DNA from: Heracleum sosnowskyi
Lineage: Eukaryota > Streptophyta > Magnoliopsida > Apiales > Apiaceae
DNA length: 64,000 nucleotides
Assembly: GCA_030848705.1 (NCBI GenBank)
Contig: CM061240.1
Coordinates: forward strand, 120,950,998-121,014,997
Direction of reading: 5' to 3'
Shown here: piece by piece, positions 1 through 9,306 of the stretch
Layout: every line of letters begins with the position of its first letter
How positions within the stretch are numbered: position 1 is the stretch's first letter
Translations under genes and position numbers: made by a program
The notes under the pieces: model-generated
What the model was told of the DNA's origin: nothing
Database searches by the model: none
Seen by the model: the letters and a program-made list of their open reading frames with translations, nothing else

Positions 1-664
1 ACCCTATTTAGAATTTCATTTTATTAAAATGATTATATGACATTACGAATCAATTTAATGTATTCTATAAAGTTCTATTATTATTATGAAAGATTATACT
101 TTTTTTTAACATCGTACAATAATTTTTGGAATACAATTTGAAATTCTATTTTCAAAACTTGTAATTTCAATTTTCCCAAACTTAATCGTCTACTAACAGT
201 CTGACTGATCATTATGTAATTATATACTATGTAATATCCTATATTTTAAAAAGTTTTGACACGAACGTCAATGGGGTTGAGGGGGAGGGGGTTAGAAAGG
301 TGGAAAAATATATAGATAAGTTAATAAAGAATGACATGTTACTTTAGAAAATGTTAACAAATGAACAATACATTCTGGAAAAGAAAATTGTTAAGAAATG
401 GATGTGACGAACAGAGTAGGTAGACAAATTTTTTATATAATTTGAATGCTAATGTTCTTAATTTAAAAATTATAGAAATAACTAATAATGAGAGATATAA
501 TGTGTATAATACTTCTTATATTAGATCGAATTTTAAAAGTATATTTTATGCATGAATAATTAATTTAATTCGAATAAATTATAATATAAATATATAATAT
601 AAATTAGGAATTATAATTAACATAATTAATCAATACTATTATATAATAGACGAAACATTAAAAG

Positions 665-781
665 TTTGGTTGGTCGGTATGGTACGTTGTGATTTTACTT
701 AATTGCCCTTAATTAGTTTTACTTTTGGTTGGTCAGTATGGTACGTTGTGATTTTACTTAATTGTCCTTAATTAGTTTTTA
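665..781. repeat. 59-bp direct tandem repeat inside the Helitron
   Basis: Two copies of a unit beginning TTTGGTTGGTC and containing GGTACGTTGTGATTTTAC lie head to tail with a 59-bp offset. They differ at only a few bases. Confidence 0.8.
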
Positions 782-839
782 CTTAATTAACCTTACTTAT
801 TTATAGAAATATATTATTAAATAATAATATTACCTATTT

Positions 840-1530
840 ATAACCAATTACCTTTTTTACATAAAATACATTATTTTTTTCTATTTTTTCTAACAAATTC
901 CCCTACTTTTTCAAATATATGACGGGCAATTACCTTTTTAACTAAAACATGTTAGTTTTTCTATTTTTCCTTACTAAAATCTCTCTTTTTTCCAAAAATA
1001 TCACGGACAAACATTTAGTTATTTATTTTTAAATCTATTTTAATATTATAATTATTTTTAAAAGTTTACCTATTTTAACATATCTAATTATTTTTCTTAA
1101 CAAATGCAATTACTAAAAATATTAAAATATAAATAATCAAATTCCTATTTATAACCAATTACTTTTTCAGCTAAAACACATTATATATATTTTCGAACAA
1201 ATCCCTCCTTTTCTAAATATATCACGGGAAATTGCCTTTTACAATTTACTTTTTCTATTTTTCTCACTAAAATTCATTCTTTTTCCAAAAATATCAGAGG
1301 AAACCTTTTACTTATTTATTTTAAAACGTATTTAAATACTTTTAATTGTTAAATTTTAAAACCTCATTTTCCAAAAATATCAGGGGCATTAACCTTTTTA
1401 AACTAAATATATGTTACATTTTTTATTTTTTCTTACTAAAACCCCTCATTTCCAAAAATATAACGGGCAAACTCATACTTATTTATTTTAAAATCAGTTT
1501 TAATGTTTTTAATTAATTAAAAGTGTTTAG
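840..1530. repeat. Degenerate repeats inside the Helitron
   Basis: A loosely conserved unit recurs about six times (near 915, 1000, 1220, 1300, 1380 and 1455). It has an ATATCACGGGCAAA-like core next to CTTTTTAACTAAAA-like and TTACTTATTTATTTTAAA-like segments. Spacing is irregular (about 70-220 bp). No ORF is present. Confidence 0.55.
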
Positions 1531-1850
1531 CTATTTTAAAATGCCTACTTATTTTTTGCACAGTTACAATTAATAAAATATTAAAATAATAATAATAAAA
1601 TAACAAATAACAATCCGTGCATCGCACGGGTTTTAAGCTAGTATATATTAAATTGAAAACGTACAACTGTATTAATATATAGTGATTGAATATATAGATA
1701 TATAAAATTACGAAAAGGGAAAAAGAAAAACAAATTTTTATAAATAATTCAAACCACTATTTTATTTATTCAAACATCAAAGTAAAAAAAAAAATATAAG
1801 AGATAAAAGACGTGGGTTATCTAATAAGTTTTTTGAAATAAACTCAAAAA

Positions 1851-1980
1851 GGCATGTAGCATAGTGGTTAAGCCCATTGATATCTTGGAAGGAGGTTGGA
1901 GGTCTTTGTAGTAACACGTCTATTAAAACATTTTTGTATAATAATATACGAGTGACATTTTTGTTATTTTTCAAAAAAAG
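1851..1980 (+). mobile_element. tRNA-related SINE-like sequence, copy 1 (B box deleted)
   Basis: The pol III A box TAGCATAGTGG at 1857-1867 matches the consensus exactly. The B box has lost about 6 bases compared with copies 2 and 3 (GGAGGT joins CTTTG directly), so internal pol III initiation should fail. The copy ends in an A-rich tail at about 1972. Confidence 0.5.
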
Positions 1981-2212
1981 GGTAAAAATAATCAACATAA
2001 TTAATATATATATTAAATTGAAAAGATACAACTGTATTAATATATAGTGATTGAATATATAGATATATAAAATTATGAAAAGGAAAAAAGGAAAACAAAT
2101 TTATATAAATAATTCAAATCAATATTTTATTTATTCAAACATCAAAGTAAAAAAAAATAATATAAGAGATAAAAGACATGGGTTATCTAATAAGTTTTTT
2201 GAAATAAACTCA

Positions 2213-2352
2213 AAAAGGCATGTAGCATATTGGTTAAACCCATGGATATCTTGGAAGGAGGTTGGAGGTTCGATTCTTTGTAGTAACACATCTATTAAAA
2301 CATTTTTGTATAATAATATATGAGTGTCATTTTTGTTATTTTTCAAAAAAAA
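2213..2352 (+). mobile_element. tRNA-related SINE-like sequence, copy 2
   Basis: An A box TAGCATATTGG (2223-2233) and a B box GTTCGATTC (2268-2276) are 45 bp apart start to start, the spacing of a tRNA gene. A tail TTATTTTTC plus an A run follows. The body does not fold as a tRNA with a CCA-compatible acceptor stem, so a SINE head is preferred to a tRNA gene. Confidence 0.5.
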
Positions 2353-2407
2353 GAGTGTCATTTAATTGGCAACTTTTGCCCTTGTGTTGGCATATAATAT
2401 ATAGTAA

Positions 2408-2764
2408 CTAGCGTAACAGCCCGTGCAAGGCACGGGCCTGTACAAAAACGTCAATAATATTTTTGCGAAGAGGTCGATTTATTAACGTGAGGTTTGTGTA
2501 ATCGTAAGTTTGATAGCGTAAGATGAGAAGTGTGAGTTGTGCAAATTAGTAAGAAATTTTGTTAGCGAATAATGTAACTACTTTGAATGACGAACGTACC
2601 CCTGTCAGGTTTTGAGACTTGTTCATATATTTCTCGCAGAATTTGTTCATATATCGAAATAATTTTATAATTAAAAATACATTAGATTATAATATTTGTA
2701 ATTTATCGTAAATTTGTAATATTGCGTACCGTTTTCATGAATCAAATACTTGTAAATTTGATTA
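2408..2764 (-). mobile_element. Helitron 3' terminus on the minus strand; element extends rightwards
   Basis: On the minus strand there is an 8-bp GC hairpin (GCCCGTGC, 3-nt loop, GCACGGGC, plus positions 2419-2437), then CTAG at 2411-2408 followed by T. Repeat X copy 1 stops exactly here. The element body would run right through 2764 and, past the inserted gypsy element, into the DNA after 13054. Its 5' TC end was not located. Confidence 0.6.
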
Positions 2765-3268
2765 TGATATGGTCAGAAAAGTAATTATAGAAATATAATT
2801 GACTGGTCAAACAAAAGGTCGATATTTAAGGCCCGACACCCTAATTATTCATTAATTTCGTAATTAATGAGTAGGGAAAATATACAGCTCATGAAAAGAG
2901 CTTTGATTATGGAAAATTAGTCAAAGAAGGATCTGGAATCCCAATTAAAGGCAATCAATGAGTCATAACCTTTATCAACAAGGAAACGAATTCTTCAGCA
3001 AGAAATACAATCCTTATCAGTTATCAATAAGAAGACTTATCCGTTAAGTCTCCTAAACATACCATAAATACTAGGCTCCAGACGCCTATATAAGGTCCCT
3101 GATCCTACAATCAGAACTACGTCTTGGCTTGATTCTCAATAGCAATTTGAGATACGTAGGCATCTTGTGAGGACCAATTTAGTCCGGAAACACGAGTGCA
3201 GCCATTAAAGCTCGAAAGCTCATTAATCCTAGCAATTAATATACAAGTACGTTTTTTAATCCACAATA
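2765..3268 (+). repeat. 5' LTR of the gypsy element
   Basis: It starts TGATATGG and ends ...ACAATA, where the 3' LTR has ACAACA, so the terminal CA is mutated to TA in this copy. The remaining 503 positions appear identical to 12546-13049. TSD GATTA precedes it. Confidence 0.95.
3086..3095 (+). promoter_or_regulatory. TATA box of the gypsy LTR
   Basis: CTATATAAGG lies about 215 bp before the ATG of gag-pol, and an identical copy is at 12867-12876 in the 3' LTR. Position and sequence fit the pol II promoter of the genomic RNA. Confidence 0.7.
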
Positions 3269-3270
3269 TT

Positions 3271-3288
3271 TGGCGCCGTCTGTGGGAA
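3271..3288 (+). other. Primer binding site of the gypsy element
   Basis: TGGCGCCGTCTGTGGG begins 3 nt after the 5' LTR. It starts with TGG, complementary to a tRNA CCA end, and resembles the PBS of many plant gypsy elements. I could not assign the tRNA with certainty. Confidence 0.75.
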
Positions 3289-3301
3289 AACAACATCAAC
3301 C

Positions 3302-6300
3302 ATGGCAAACACGCGAAGAACAAACAGAGATTCTGACACTTCTGAAGGCCCCCCTATCACCTCCGGGGCTGATACTCATGGGAGCCAACCACCGCCAACT
3401 ACTGGCACTCAGGGAACGAATATCCCCACCAACACCCAAGGACAAGAAGTCCCAATTACTGCTGAAGGGACGAATCCCCTACAAATGGTCATTCATGGAT
3501 CTAATCCACAAGAGACCGTTCACCAGCAACCAATTACAACCTCTGCGTTGCTTGTGAACGCACCTCGCAGTCTTCAACTCCACACTACTGATCTCCCTCA
3601 ATACGCAAATCAGACTTTGGGGATGCCCGGCTATGGCATGCCCCCTCGCCCCACAGCGGGTGGTAGCGGAACTAATCCAATCTACCATGAGGCTTACGTG
3701 CCCCCTTACGTACCAGGTTTGGGACCCCAAAACCGTGAAACCCAAACTCGTCAGATGTTTCGAGACGATTTTTCTGGGCCCTACACCGAGGATGAGGGTT
3801 ATACAACCGGGGACGATGTCGCTCCTAGAAGGAAACGATCTTCGCAAGCTAACCAAGATCAACCCCAAACTACTAAGGACAAGCTTGCGGCCCATGAGGC
3901 AGAAGTCGCAAGGCTTAAGAAAGTATTGGCAGAACAAGAGGCCGCTAGAGCAAAAACGACTGAAGGAATCCCGATAATCAACTTGGATCCACCAAGAAGG
4001 ACCAAGAGGGCTGAAGCCCCAAGGGGTGATCCTAGTAATCTGTTACCCCTAGGAGATCCCGATGATCCTACACCACCGTTTACTCAAGACATCATGAAAA
4101 CGGCTATATCCAGAAAGTTCAAGATGCCTTCGATTAAAGCGTATGATGGAACGGGAGATCCCGCTAATCATGTGAGAACCTTCTCCAATGCACTGCTGTT
4201 GCAGCCCACCAATGATGCAGTCAAGTGTAGGGCGTTTCCCCAAACTCTTGCAGGTATGGCTCAACGTTGGTATAGCCGTCTACCTCCCAACTCCATTGGA
4301 TCCTTCAAAGAATTGAGTAAAGCCTTCATCAATCAATTCATAAGTGGAAGGGTGCATGAGAAAAGCTCTGCCTCACTCATGGCAATCCGGCAAGGACAGA
4401 ATGAAGCCCTGAGGGACTACATCAATCGATTCACTCGAGAGGCTTTAAAAGTCCCAGATTTGGAAGACAGAGTGGCTATGATAGCCCTACAACAAGGAAC
4501 CACTGATGACCACTTCAAACGGTCGTTAGCTAAACATCCACCCGAGAGCATGCTGAAGCTCCAAGATAGGGCTGGGAAATATATCAAGGCTGAAGAAAGC
4601 ATGAGAAAGTATGAGCCCCCTGCTGGTGGTAGTGGAAACTCGAAGAAAAGAAAAGAAACTCAGGAGTACGACGTCAAGGAAAAGTTTCCCCGAACATCAA
4701 AGAATTCTGACTCTCCACCCAAGAGAAATAACTTTGGGCCAAAATTCACGGAGTATGCAAGATTGAATACTCCCAGGAGTCAAATTCTGATGGAGATAGC
4801 CAAGGAAGAAGATATCAAATGGCCAAAGCCAATGAGGGCTGATTTGTCCAAGCGGAACCAAAATCAGTTTTGTCGGTTCCACAAAGAAGTCGGTCATGAC
4901 ACCGATGATTGTAGACAACTGAAAGATGAGATTGAGTTTCTGATACGAAGAGGAAAACTCAGCAAGTTCACTAAGGATGGGAGCCAAGGGAGCCAAAGGG
5001 GGAACTATGAAAGGAAGGATTATGATAGAAGGGACAACGATCAAGATCGAAATCCCAAGCCCCGAGGGCCTGTGATCAACATGATATTTGGAGGACCAAC
5101 TGCTGCTGGGTCCTCCCGAAACTCAAGAAAAGCTTATGCCCGAGAGGTACTGACTATTGTTGGAGAAGCACCGAAGCGTGCACGAACAGAAGTATCAATA
5201 AGTTTTGATGATTCTGATTTGGAAGGGGTGAAGTTCCCCCACGATGATCCTCTTGTCATAGTACCTGTGATAGGCAACTCTGAAACAAAGAGAGTCTTAG
5301 TCGACAATGGAGCCTCTGTGGATATCTTGTTCCACGATGCCTTTATCAAGATGGGCTACACTGATTCTCAGTTGACACCCTCTAATATGCCCATATATGG
5401 GTTCAATGGAGTGGAATCAAAGGTGGAAGGCACTATCCAACTCCCAATGACCATGGGACAAGGAACGAATACATCCACTCAGATGCTGAACTTCATAGTT
5501 ATAAAGGCAACCTCAACCTACAATGCGATCCTTGGGAGGACGGGTCTTCATGCGTTTAAGGCTGTTGCCTCATCATACCACCTGAAACTCAAATTCCCCA
5601 CTCGGAATGGGATTGGTGAAGAACGGGGAGACCAAAAGATGGCTAGAAGCTGTTATGTAGCCGCGTTAAGGCCTGATGGAGTTGGGGGGCAGGTTCTCCC
5701 CATTGAAGATATGGACACTAGTGACAATGAGGACCGAAGAGGGAAACCAGCTGAGGATTTAATCCCAATTCCCTTAGTCCCGGATGAACCAGAGAAGGTG
5801 ACTTATATTGGGGCACTACTGCCCGAACCATTGAAAGGCAAACTTGCATCTTTTCTTCAAGAAAACAATGACGTTTTTGCTTGGACAGCGGCTGACATGC
5901 CAGGGATTGATCCCCAACTAATATCTCACAAATTGAATGTGGATCCAGAAAGGAAGGCAGTGAAACAAAAGAAAAGAAGCTTTGCTCCAGAGAGGCTTGA
6001 AGCCATTAAGCAAGAAGTGAATAAGCTTTTAGAAGCTGGGTTTATTGAAGAAATCCAATTCCCGGAATGGTTAGCTAACCCTGTGATGGTCAAGAAAGCT
6101 AACGGGAAGTGGAGAATGTGCGTCGACTTCACCGACTTGAATGATGCATGTCCTAAGGATTGTTTTCCCTTACCAAGGATTGATGCTCTGATAGATGCCA
6201 CTGCTGGGCACGAGATGCTAAGTTTCATGGATGGCTTCAGCGGATATAATCAAATCAAGATGCACAAAGATGACATCGCCAAAGTGTCGTTCATCACTGA

Positions 6301-8995
6301 CTTTGGTGTCTTCTGTTTCTTAGTCATGGCTTTTGGGCTTAAGAATGCTGGAGCAACCTATCAAAGATTGGTGAACAAAATCTTTGAGCACCTGATTGGA
6401 AAAACCATGGAGGTCTACGTAGATGACATGTTAGTCAAGAGCCTTGATAAGGCCGATCATATTGAGCACCTCCGAGAGGCTTTTGAAGTGCTAAGGCACC
6501 ACAAGATGATGCTGAATCCAGCCAAATGTGCCTTTGGTGTAGGCTCGGGAAAGTTTTTAGGCCTGATGGTTTCCAAGAGAGGGATCGAGGCTAATCCCGA
6601 CAAAATCAAAGCGATTCTAGACATGGAACCACCAAAGACTGTCAAGGATGTCCAGAAACTGACGGGAAGAGTGGCTGCTTTGGGGAGATTCATCTCCAAG
6701 TCTGGAGAGAAGTGCTTACCCTTCTTCAAAGCACTCAAAAAAGTGAAAAATTTTGAATGGACAACTGAAAGTCAAGAGGCCTTTGAGGCCCTGAAGAAAT
6801 ATATGGCTGAAGCACCACTGTTGGCAAAACCCAAGCCAGGAGAAATTCTCTATTTATACTTGGCGGTTTCCAACACAGCCCTTGGAGCTGTTTTGGTAAA
6901 GGAAGAAGTAAAGGTTCAGAAACCCATCTACTATGTGAGCAAGATTCTACATGGGGCAGAAATAAACTACTCAATGGTTGAGAAGTTTGCCTTAGCCTTG
7001 ATAATGGCCTCAAGAAAGCTACGCCCCTACTTCCAGGCTCACAAGATAGAGGTCTTGACTGATCAACCTCTAAGAAACATCTTGCATAGCCCTCAAGTTA
7101 GTGGGAGATTGATCAAATGGGCCATTGAATTGGGCGAATTCGACATCAAGTATAAGCCTCGAACGGCCATAAAAGCTCAAGCACTTGCTGACTTCATGGT
7201 TGAATGCACCATTGACAACCAGGAAGTCGGGGGGCAGGAAGTAACTATGGAAGATAAGAAAGATGAGGAAATGACCTTCAAAGAATGTTGGGTGCTCTAT
7301 TTTGATGGAGCATCAAAAACAAAATCAAGTGGGGCTGGTTTAGTGCTACAAAGTCCTGATGGATTCCTAATAGAGTATGCACTAAAGCTTGACTTCCCGA
7401 CGACAAACAATGAGGCTGAGTATGAAGCTCTGATAGCTGGCTTAGGGCTGGCTGGAGCCTTGAGAGTCAAAACTCTGAAAGTATGTGGAGACTCGAGGCT
7501 AGTGATTTCCCAAGTAAATGGGGAGTTTGAGGCCAGAGATGAAGTCATGGCCAAGTACTTAAAACTTGTCAAGGCCATTATGACTCAGTTCAATGAATGC
7601 TATGTGGAGCACATTCCAAGGGAGGAAAATATGAAGGCTGATGCCTTGTCTAAGTTTGCCTCTTCTGAAATCGAAAACTATGCCGGGAGTGTATACTTCC
7701 AAGTCTTGAAGACCCCAAGCATCAATGGAAAGTTGGTAGCCCCCATTGGTATCACCAGTTGTTGGATTGATCCCATCAAAGCTCATCTGGAAACTGGGTG
7801 GCTGCCCAACGACACTTCAGAAGCACGAAAGCTATACGTCAGAGCATTAAGGTATGCCCTAATTGAGGGAATCCTATACAAGAAATCTTTTGTTATTCCG
7901 TACTTAAAGTGCTTGAGACCTCAAGAGGCAGAATTGGCCCTAAAGGAAGTGCATGAAGGGATTTGTGGGCAACACTTGGGGGGCAGAGCCCTGGCTCATA
8001 AAGTCACTCGTCTAGGTTTCTATTGGCCAAGCATACTTGCTGATGCTAAGAACTACGTCAAGAAATGTGAACGGTGCCAGAAACATGCACCAGTGGTTAG
8101 GCAACCACCAGAGATGATGACATCCATTAACTCACCTATCCCCTTTGCTATGTGGGGAATGGATATACTCGGGCCATTTCCTATGGCAAGTGCTCAAAGA
8201 AAGTTCTTGATAGTAGCAATTGATTATTTCACCAAGTGGATTGAGGCTAAGCCATTAGCCAAGATAACCACCAAGCAAGTGATGCAATTCTTCTGGGAAA
8301 ATGTGATATGCAGATATGGAATTCCACGAGTCCTGGTCACGGACAATGGAACTCAGTTTAACAACGATGAGTTCAAGAAGTATTGTGATGAAAACGATAT
8401 CAAGTTGCGCTTCACTTCTGTCGCCCATCCTCAAGCCAATGGGCAAGCTGAGGTTGCAAATCGAATCATCCTTGATGGACTAAAGAAAAGAGTTGAACGC
8501 TCCAGAAACACTTGGGTAGACGAATTACTCCCTATACTTTGGGCATATCGTACTACTTGCAAAGTCACCACCGGGGCAACTCCATTCCTATTGGCTTATG
8601 GAGCAGAGGCAGTGGTCCCAGTGGAAATTACTCACACCTCCCCAAGAGTTGAGGCTTATGAACCGGAAGAAAATGAAGAAGGCTTGAGGCTGGCTTTGGA
8701 TCTAATTGACGAAGTTAGAGATGAGGCGAACGCCAAGATAGTTGAACATCAAAAGAAAGCATCCTTTTACTACAACCTAAGGGTTAAAGAAAGGTTCTTT
8801 CGTCAAGGAGACTTGGTTCTCAGAAAGATTGAAGCATCCGGAGTTGGACAAAAAGGGAAGTTAGCCCCAAATTGGGAAGGACCATATCGTGTCAAGAACG
8901 TATTTGGTCGAGGCTCGTACAAACTAGAAACCCTTGAAGGGCAAGAGGTGCCAAGGACTTGGCATGCCTCCAATTTGAAAGTTTATTATGTTTAA
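3302..8995 (+). CDS. Gypsy gag-pol polyprotein, 1897 aa, intact
   Basis: A single ORF encodes all core retrotransposon functions. Its ATG lies in ACCATGG, a strong start context, 30 nt after the PBS begins. In order: a low-complexity N-terminus; the gag capsid domain at about 279-430; a Cys/His segment CRFHKEVGHDTDDC near 524; an aspartic protease with DNGAS near 668 (DTG in many relatives); reverse transcriptase with YVDD at about 1039-1042; RNase H at about 1180-1300; a second RNase H of the RVT_3 type starting at about 1328 with the motif YFDGASK; the integrase HHCC zinc finger at about 1550-1596; the DDE core (MDILGPF near 1620, TDNGTQF near 1680, QANGQAE near 1713); and a C-terminal GPYRV module. 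No chromodomain is visible. There are no stops or frameshifts. Confidence 0.95.
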   Translation: MANTRRTNRDSDTSEGPPITSGADTHGSQPPPTTGTQGTNIPTNTQGQEVPITAEGTNPLQMVIHGSNPQETVHQQPITTSALLVNAPRSLQLHTTDLPQYANQTLGMPGYGMPPRPTAGGSGTNPIYHEAYVPPYVPGLGPQNRETQTRQMFRDDFSGPYTEDEGYTTGDDVAPRRKRSSQANQDQPQTTKDKLAAHEAEVARLKKVLAEQEAARAKTTEGIPIINLDPPRRTKRAEAPRGDPSNLLPLGDPDDPTPPFTQDIMKTAISRKFKMPSIKAYDGTGDPANHVRTFSNALLLQPTNDAVKCRAFPQTLAGMAQRWYSRLPPNSIGSFKELSKAFINQFISGRVHEKSSASLMAIRQGQNEALRDYINRFTREALKVPDLEDRVAMIALQQGTTDDHFKRSLAKHPPESMLKLQDRAGKYIKAEESMRKYEPPAGGSGNSKKRKETQEYDVKEKFPRTSKNSDSPPKRNNFGPKFTEYARLNTPRSQILMEIAKEEDIKWPKPMRADLSKRNQNQFCRFHKEVGHDTDDCRQLKDEIEFLIRRGKLSKFTKDGSQGSQRGNYERKDYDRRDNDQDRNPKPRGPVINMIFGGPTAAGSSRNSRKAYAREVLTIVGEAPKRARTEVSISFDDSDLEGVKFPHDDPLVIVPVIGNSETKRVLVDNGASVDILFHDAFIKMGYTDSQLTPSNMPIYGFNGVESKVEGTIQLPMTMGQGTNTSTQMLNFIVIKATSTYNAILGRTGLHAFKAVASSYHLKLKFPTRNGIGEERGDQKMARSCYVAALRPDGVGGQVLPIEDMDTSDNEDRRGKPAEDLIPIPLVPDEPEKVTYIGALLPEPLKGKLASFLQENNDVFAWTAADMPGIDPQLISHKLNVDPERKAVKQKKRSFAPERLEAIKQEVNKLLEAGFIEEIQFPEWLANPVMVKKANGKWRMCVDFTDLNDACPKDCFPLPRIDALIDATAGHEMLSFMDGFSGYNQIKMHKDDIAKVSFITDFGVFCFLVMAFGLKNAGATYQRLVNKIFEHLIGKTMEVYVDDMLVKSLDKADHIEHLREAFEVLRHHKMMLNPAKCAFGVGSGKFLGLMVSKRGIEANPDKIKAILDMEPPKTVKDVQKLTGRVAALGRFISKSGEKCLPFFKALKKVKNFEWTTESQEAFEALKKYMAEAPLLAKPKPGEILYLYLAVSNTALGAVLVKEEVKVQKPIYYVSKILHGAEINYSMVEKFALALIMASRKLRPYFQAHKIEVLTDQPLRNILHSPQVSGRLIKWAIELGEFDIKYKPRTAIKAQALADFMVECTIDNQEVGGQEVTMEDKKDEEMTFKECWVLYFDGASKTKSSGAGLVLQSPDGFLIEYALKLDFPTTNNEAEYEALIAGLGLAGALRVKTLKVCGDSRLVISQVNGEFEARDEVMAKYLKLVKAIMTQFNECYVEHIPREENMKADALSKFASSEIENYAGSVYFQVLKTPSINGKLVAPIGITSCWIDPIKAHLETGWLPNDTSEARKLYVRALRYALIEGILYKKSFVIPYLKCLRPQEAELALKEVHEGICGQHLGGRALAHKVTRLGFYWPSILADAKNYVKKCERCQKHAPVVRQPPEMMTSINSPIPFAMWGMDILGPFPMASAQRKFLIVAIDYFTKWIEAKPLAKITTKQVMQFFWENVICRYGIPRVLVTDNGTQFNNDEFKKYCDENDIKLRFTSVAHPQANGQAEVANRIILDGLKKRVERSRNTWVDELLPILWAYRTTCKVTTGATPFLLAYGAEAVVPVEITHTSPRVEAYEPEENEEGLRLALDLIDEVRDEANAKIVEHQKKASFYYNLRVKERFFRQGDLVLRKIEASGVGQKGKLAPNWEGPYRVKNVFGRGSYKLETLEGQEVPRTWHASNLKVYYV

Positions 8996-9306
8996 GGTGT
9001 ATCCAAGTGGACTCACTACTATAAATAAGGTTCGATGAAACCAACCCAAGTTTTAAACTGGGATACTATGTAAGGGTTGATCCCATCTTCAAGTTATGAA
9101 TAAATTCAGCATTTTCATGTTTTAAAGCTTATCTACTGTGAGTGTTGACAAACATTCAAGAAGCAAGGAAAACAACACAAGCCATGAATGGCCACAAGAT
9201 ATAAATAAGGCTGGATAAAAACTTAAATAAAAAAGTTAAGTTAAGCCCGTAGGCTGAAAGTACATAAAAAAGTACAAGCCATGAATGGCCATAAGTAAAA
9301 CTACAT
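8996..9306. other. Spacer between gypsy pol and antisense gene
   Basis: This stretch lies between the pol stop and the convergent antisense stop. TACAAGCCATGAATGGCCA-like text occurs twice (near 9173 and 9274), forming a short repeat. TTTATT at 8982-8987, just inside pol, would read AATAAA on the minus strand and is a candidate polyadenylation signal for the antisense transcript. Nothing else was seen. Confidence 0.5.

Larger units (their letters stand above)
630..1641 (+). mobile_element. Short non-autonomous Helitron
   Basis: The left end starts TCAATACTA after an A. The right end has a GC-rich hairpin (CCGTGC, 3-nt loop, GCACGG at 1615-1629), then an 8-nt A/T-rich spacer, then CTAG at 1638-1641 followed by T. 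This is the Helitron 3' signature, with insertion between A and T. The flanks join to give a sequence almost the same as the uninterrupted paralogous site near 1993-2020, so the empty site confirms both ends. The 1012-bp element encodes no RepHel protein and would need a partner in trans. Confidence 0.8.
1642..2352. repeat. Tandem duplication of about 357 bp within repeat X
   Basis: Unit 1 (about 1642-1998) and unit 2 (about 1999-2352) both run from TATATTAAATTGAAAA to TTTTTGTTATTTTTC plus an A run. Each holds one SINE-like sequence. The junction of the two units also preserves the empty site of the Helitron at 630-1641. The short ORFs found here on either strand are chance frames. Confidence 0.75.
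1..2407. repeat. Interspersed repeat X, copy 1 (left end beyond window, interrupted)
   Basis: The stretches 1-629 and 1642-2407 align, with many substitutions and indels, to 14267-15901 (repeat X, copy 2). Shared landmarks are the opening TATTTAGAATTTCATTT, the block near 320-410 that matches 15165-15255, and the closing GCCCTTGTGTTGGC about 25 bases before the right end. The copy is split by a Helitron at 630-1641 and has an internal tandem duplication at 1642-2352. No coding potential was seen. The family was not recognised. Confidence 0.7.

Noticed and set aside
2219..2290. A tRNA gene
   Set aside because: A and B boxes are present, but the acceptor and anticodon stems do not pair, and the unit recurs with an A-rich tail like a SINE.
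1777..2361. ORFs of about 75-85 aa on both strands
   Set aside because: They fall in the duplicated repeat X/SINE units, start and stop with repeat boundaries, and have low-complexity Asn/Lys/Leu composition.
4049..8446. Several minus-strand ORFs of 60-150 aa opposite gypsy gag-pol
   Set aside because: They are shadows of the conserved sense frame, without a promoter, splice structure or recognisable product.
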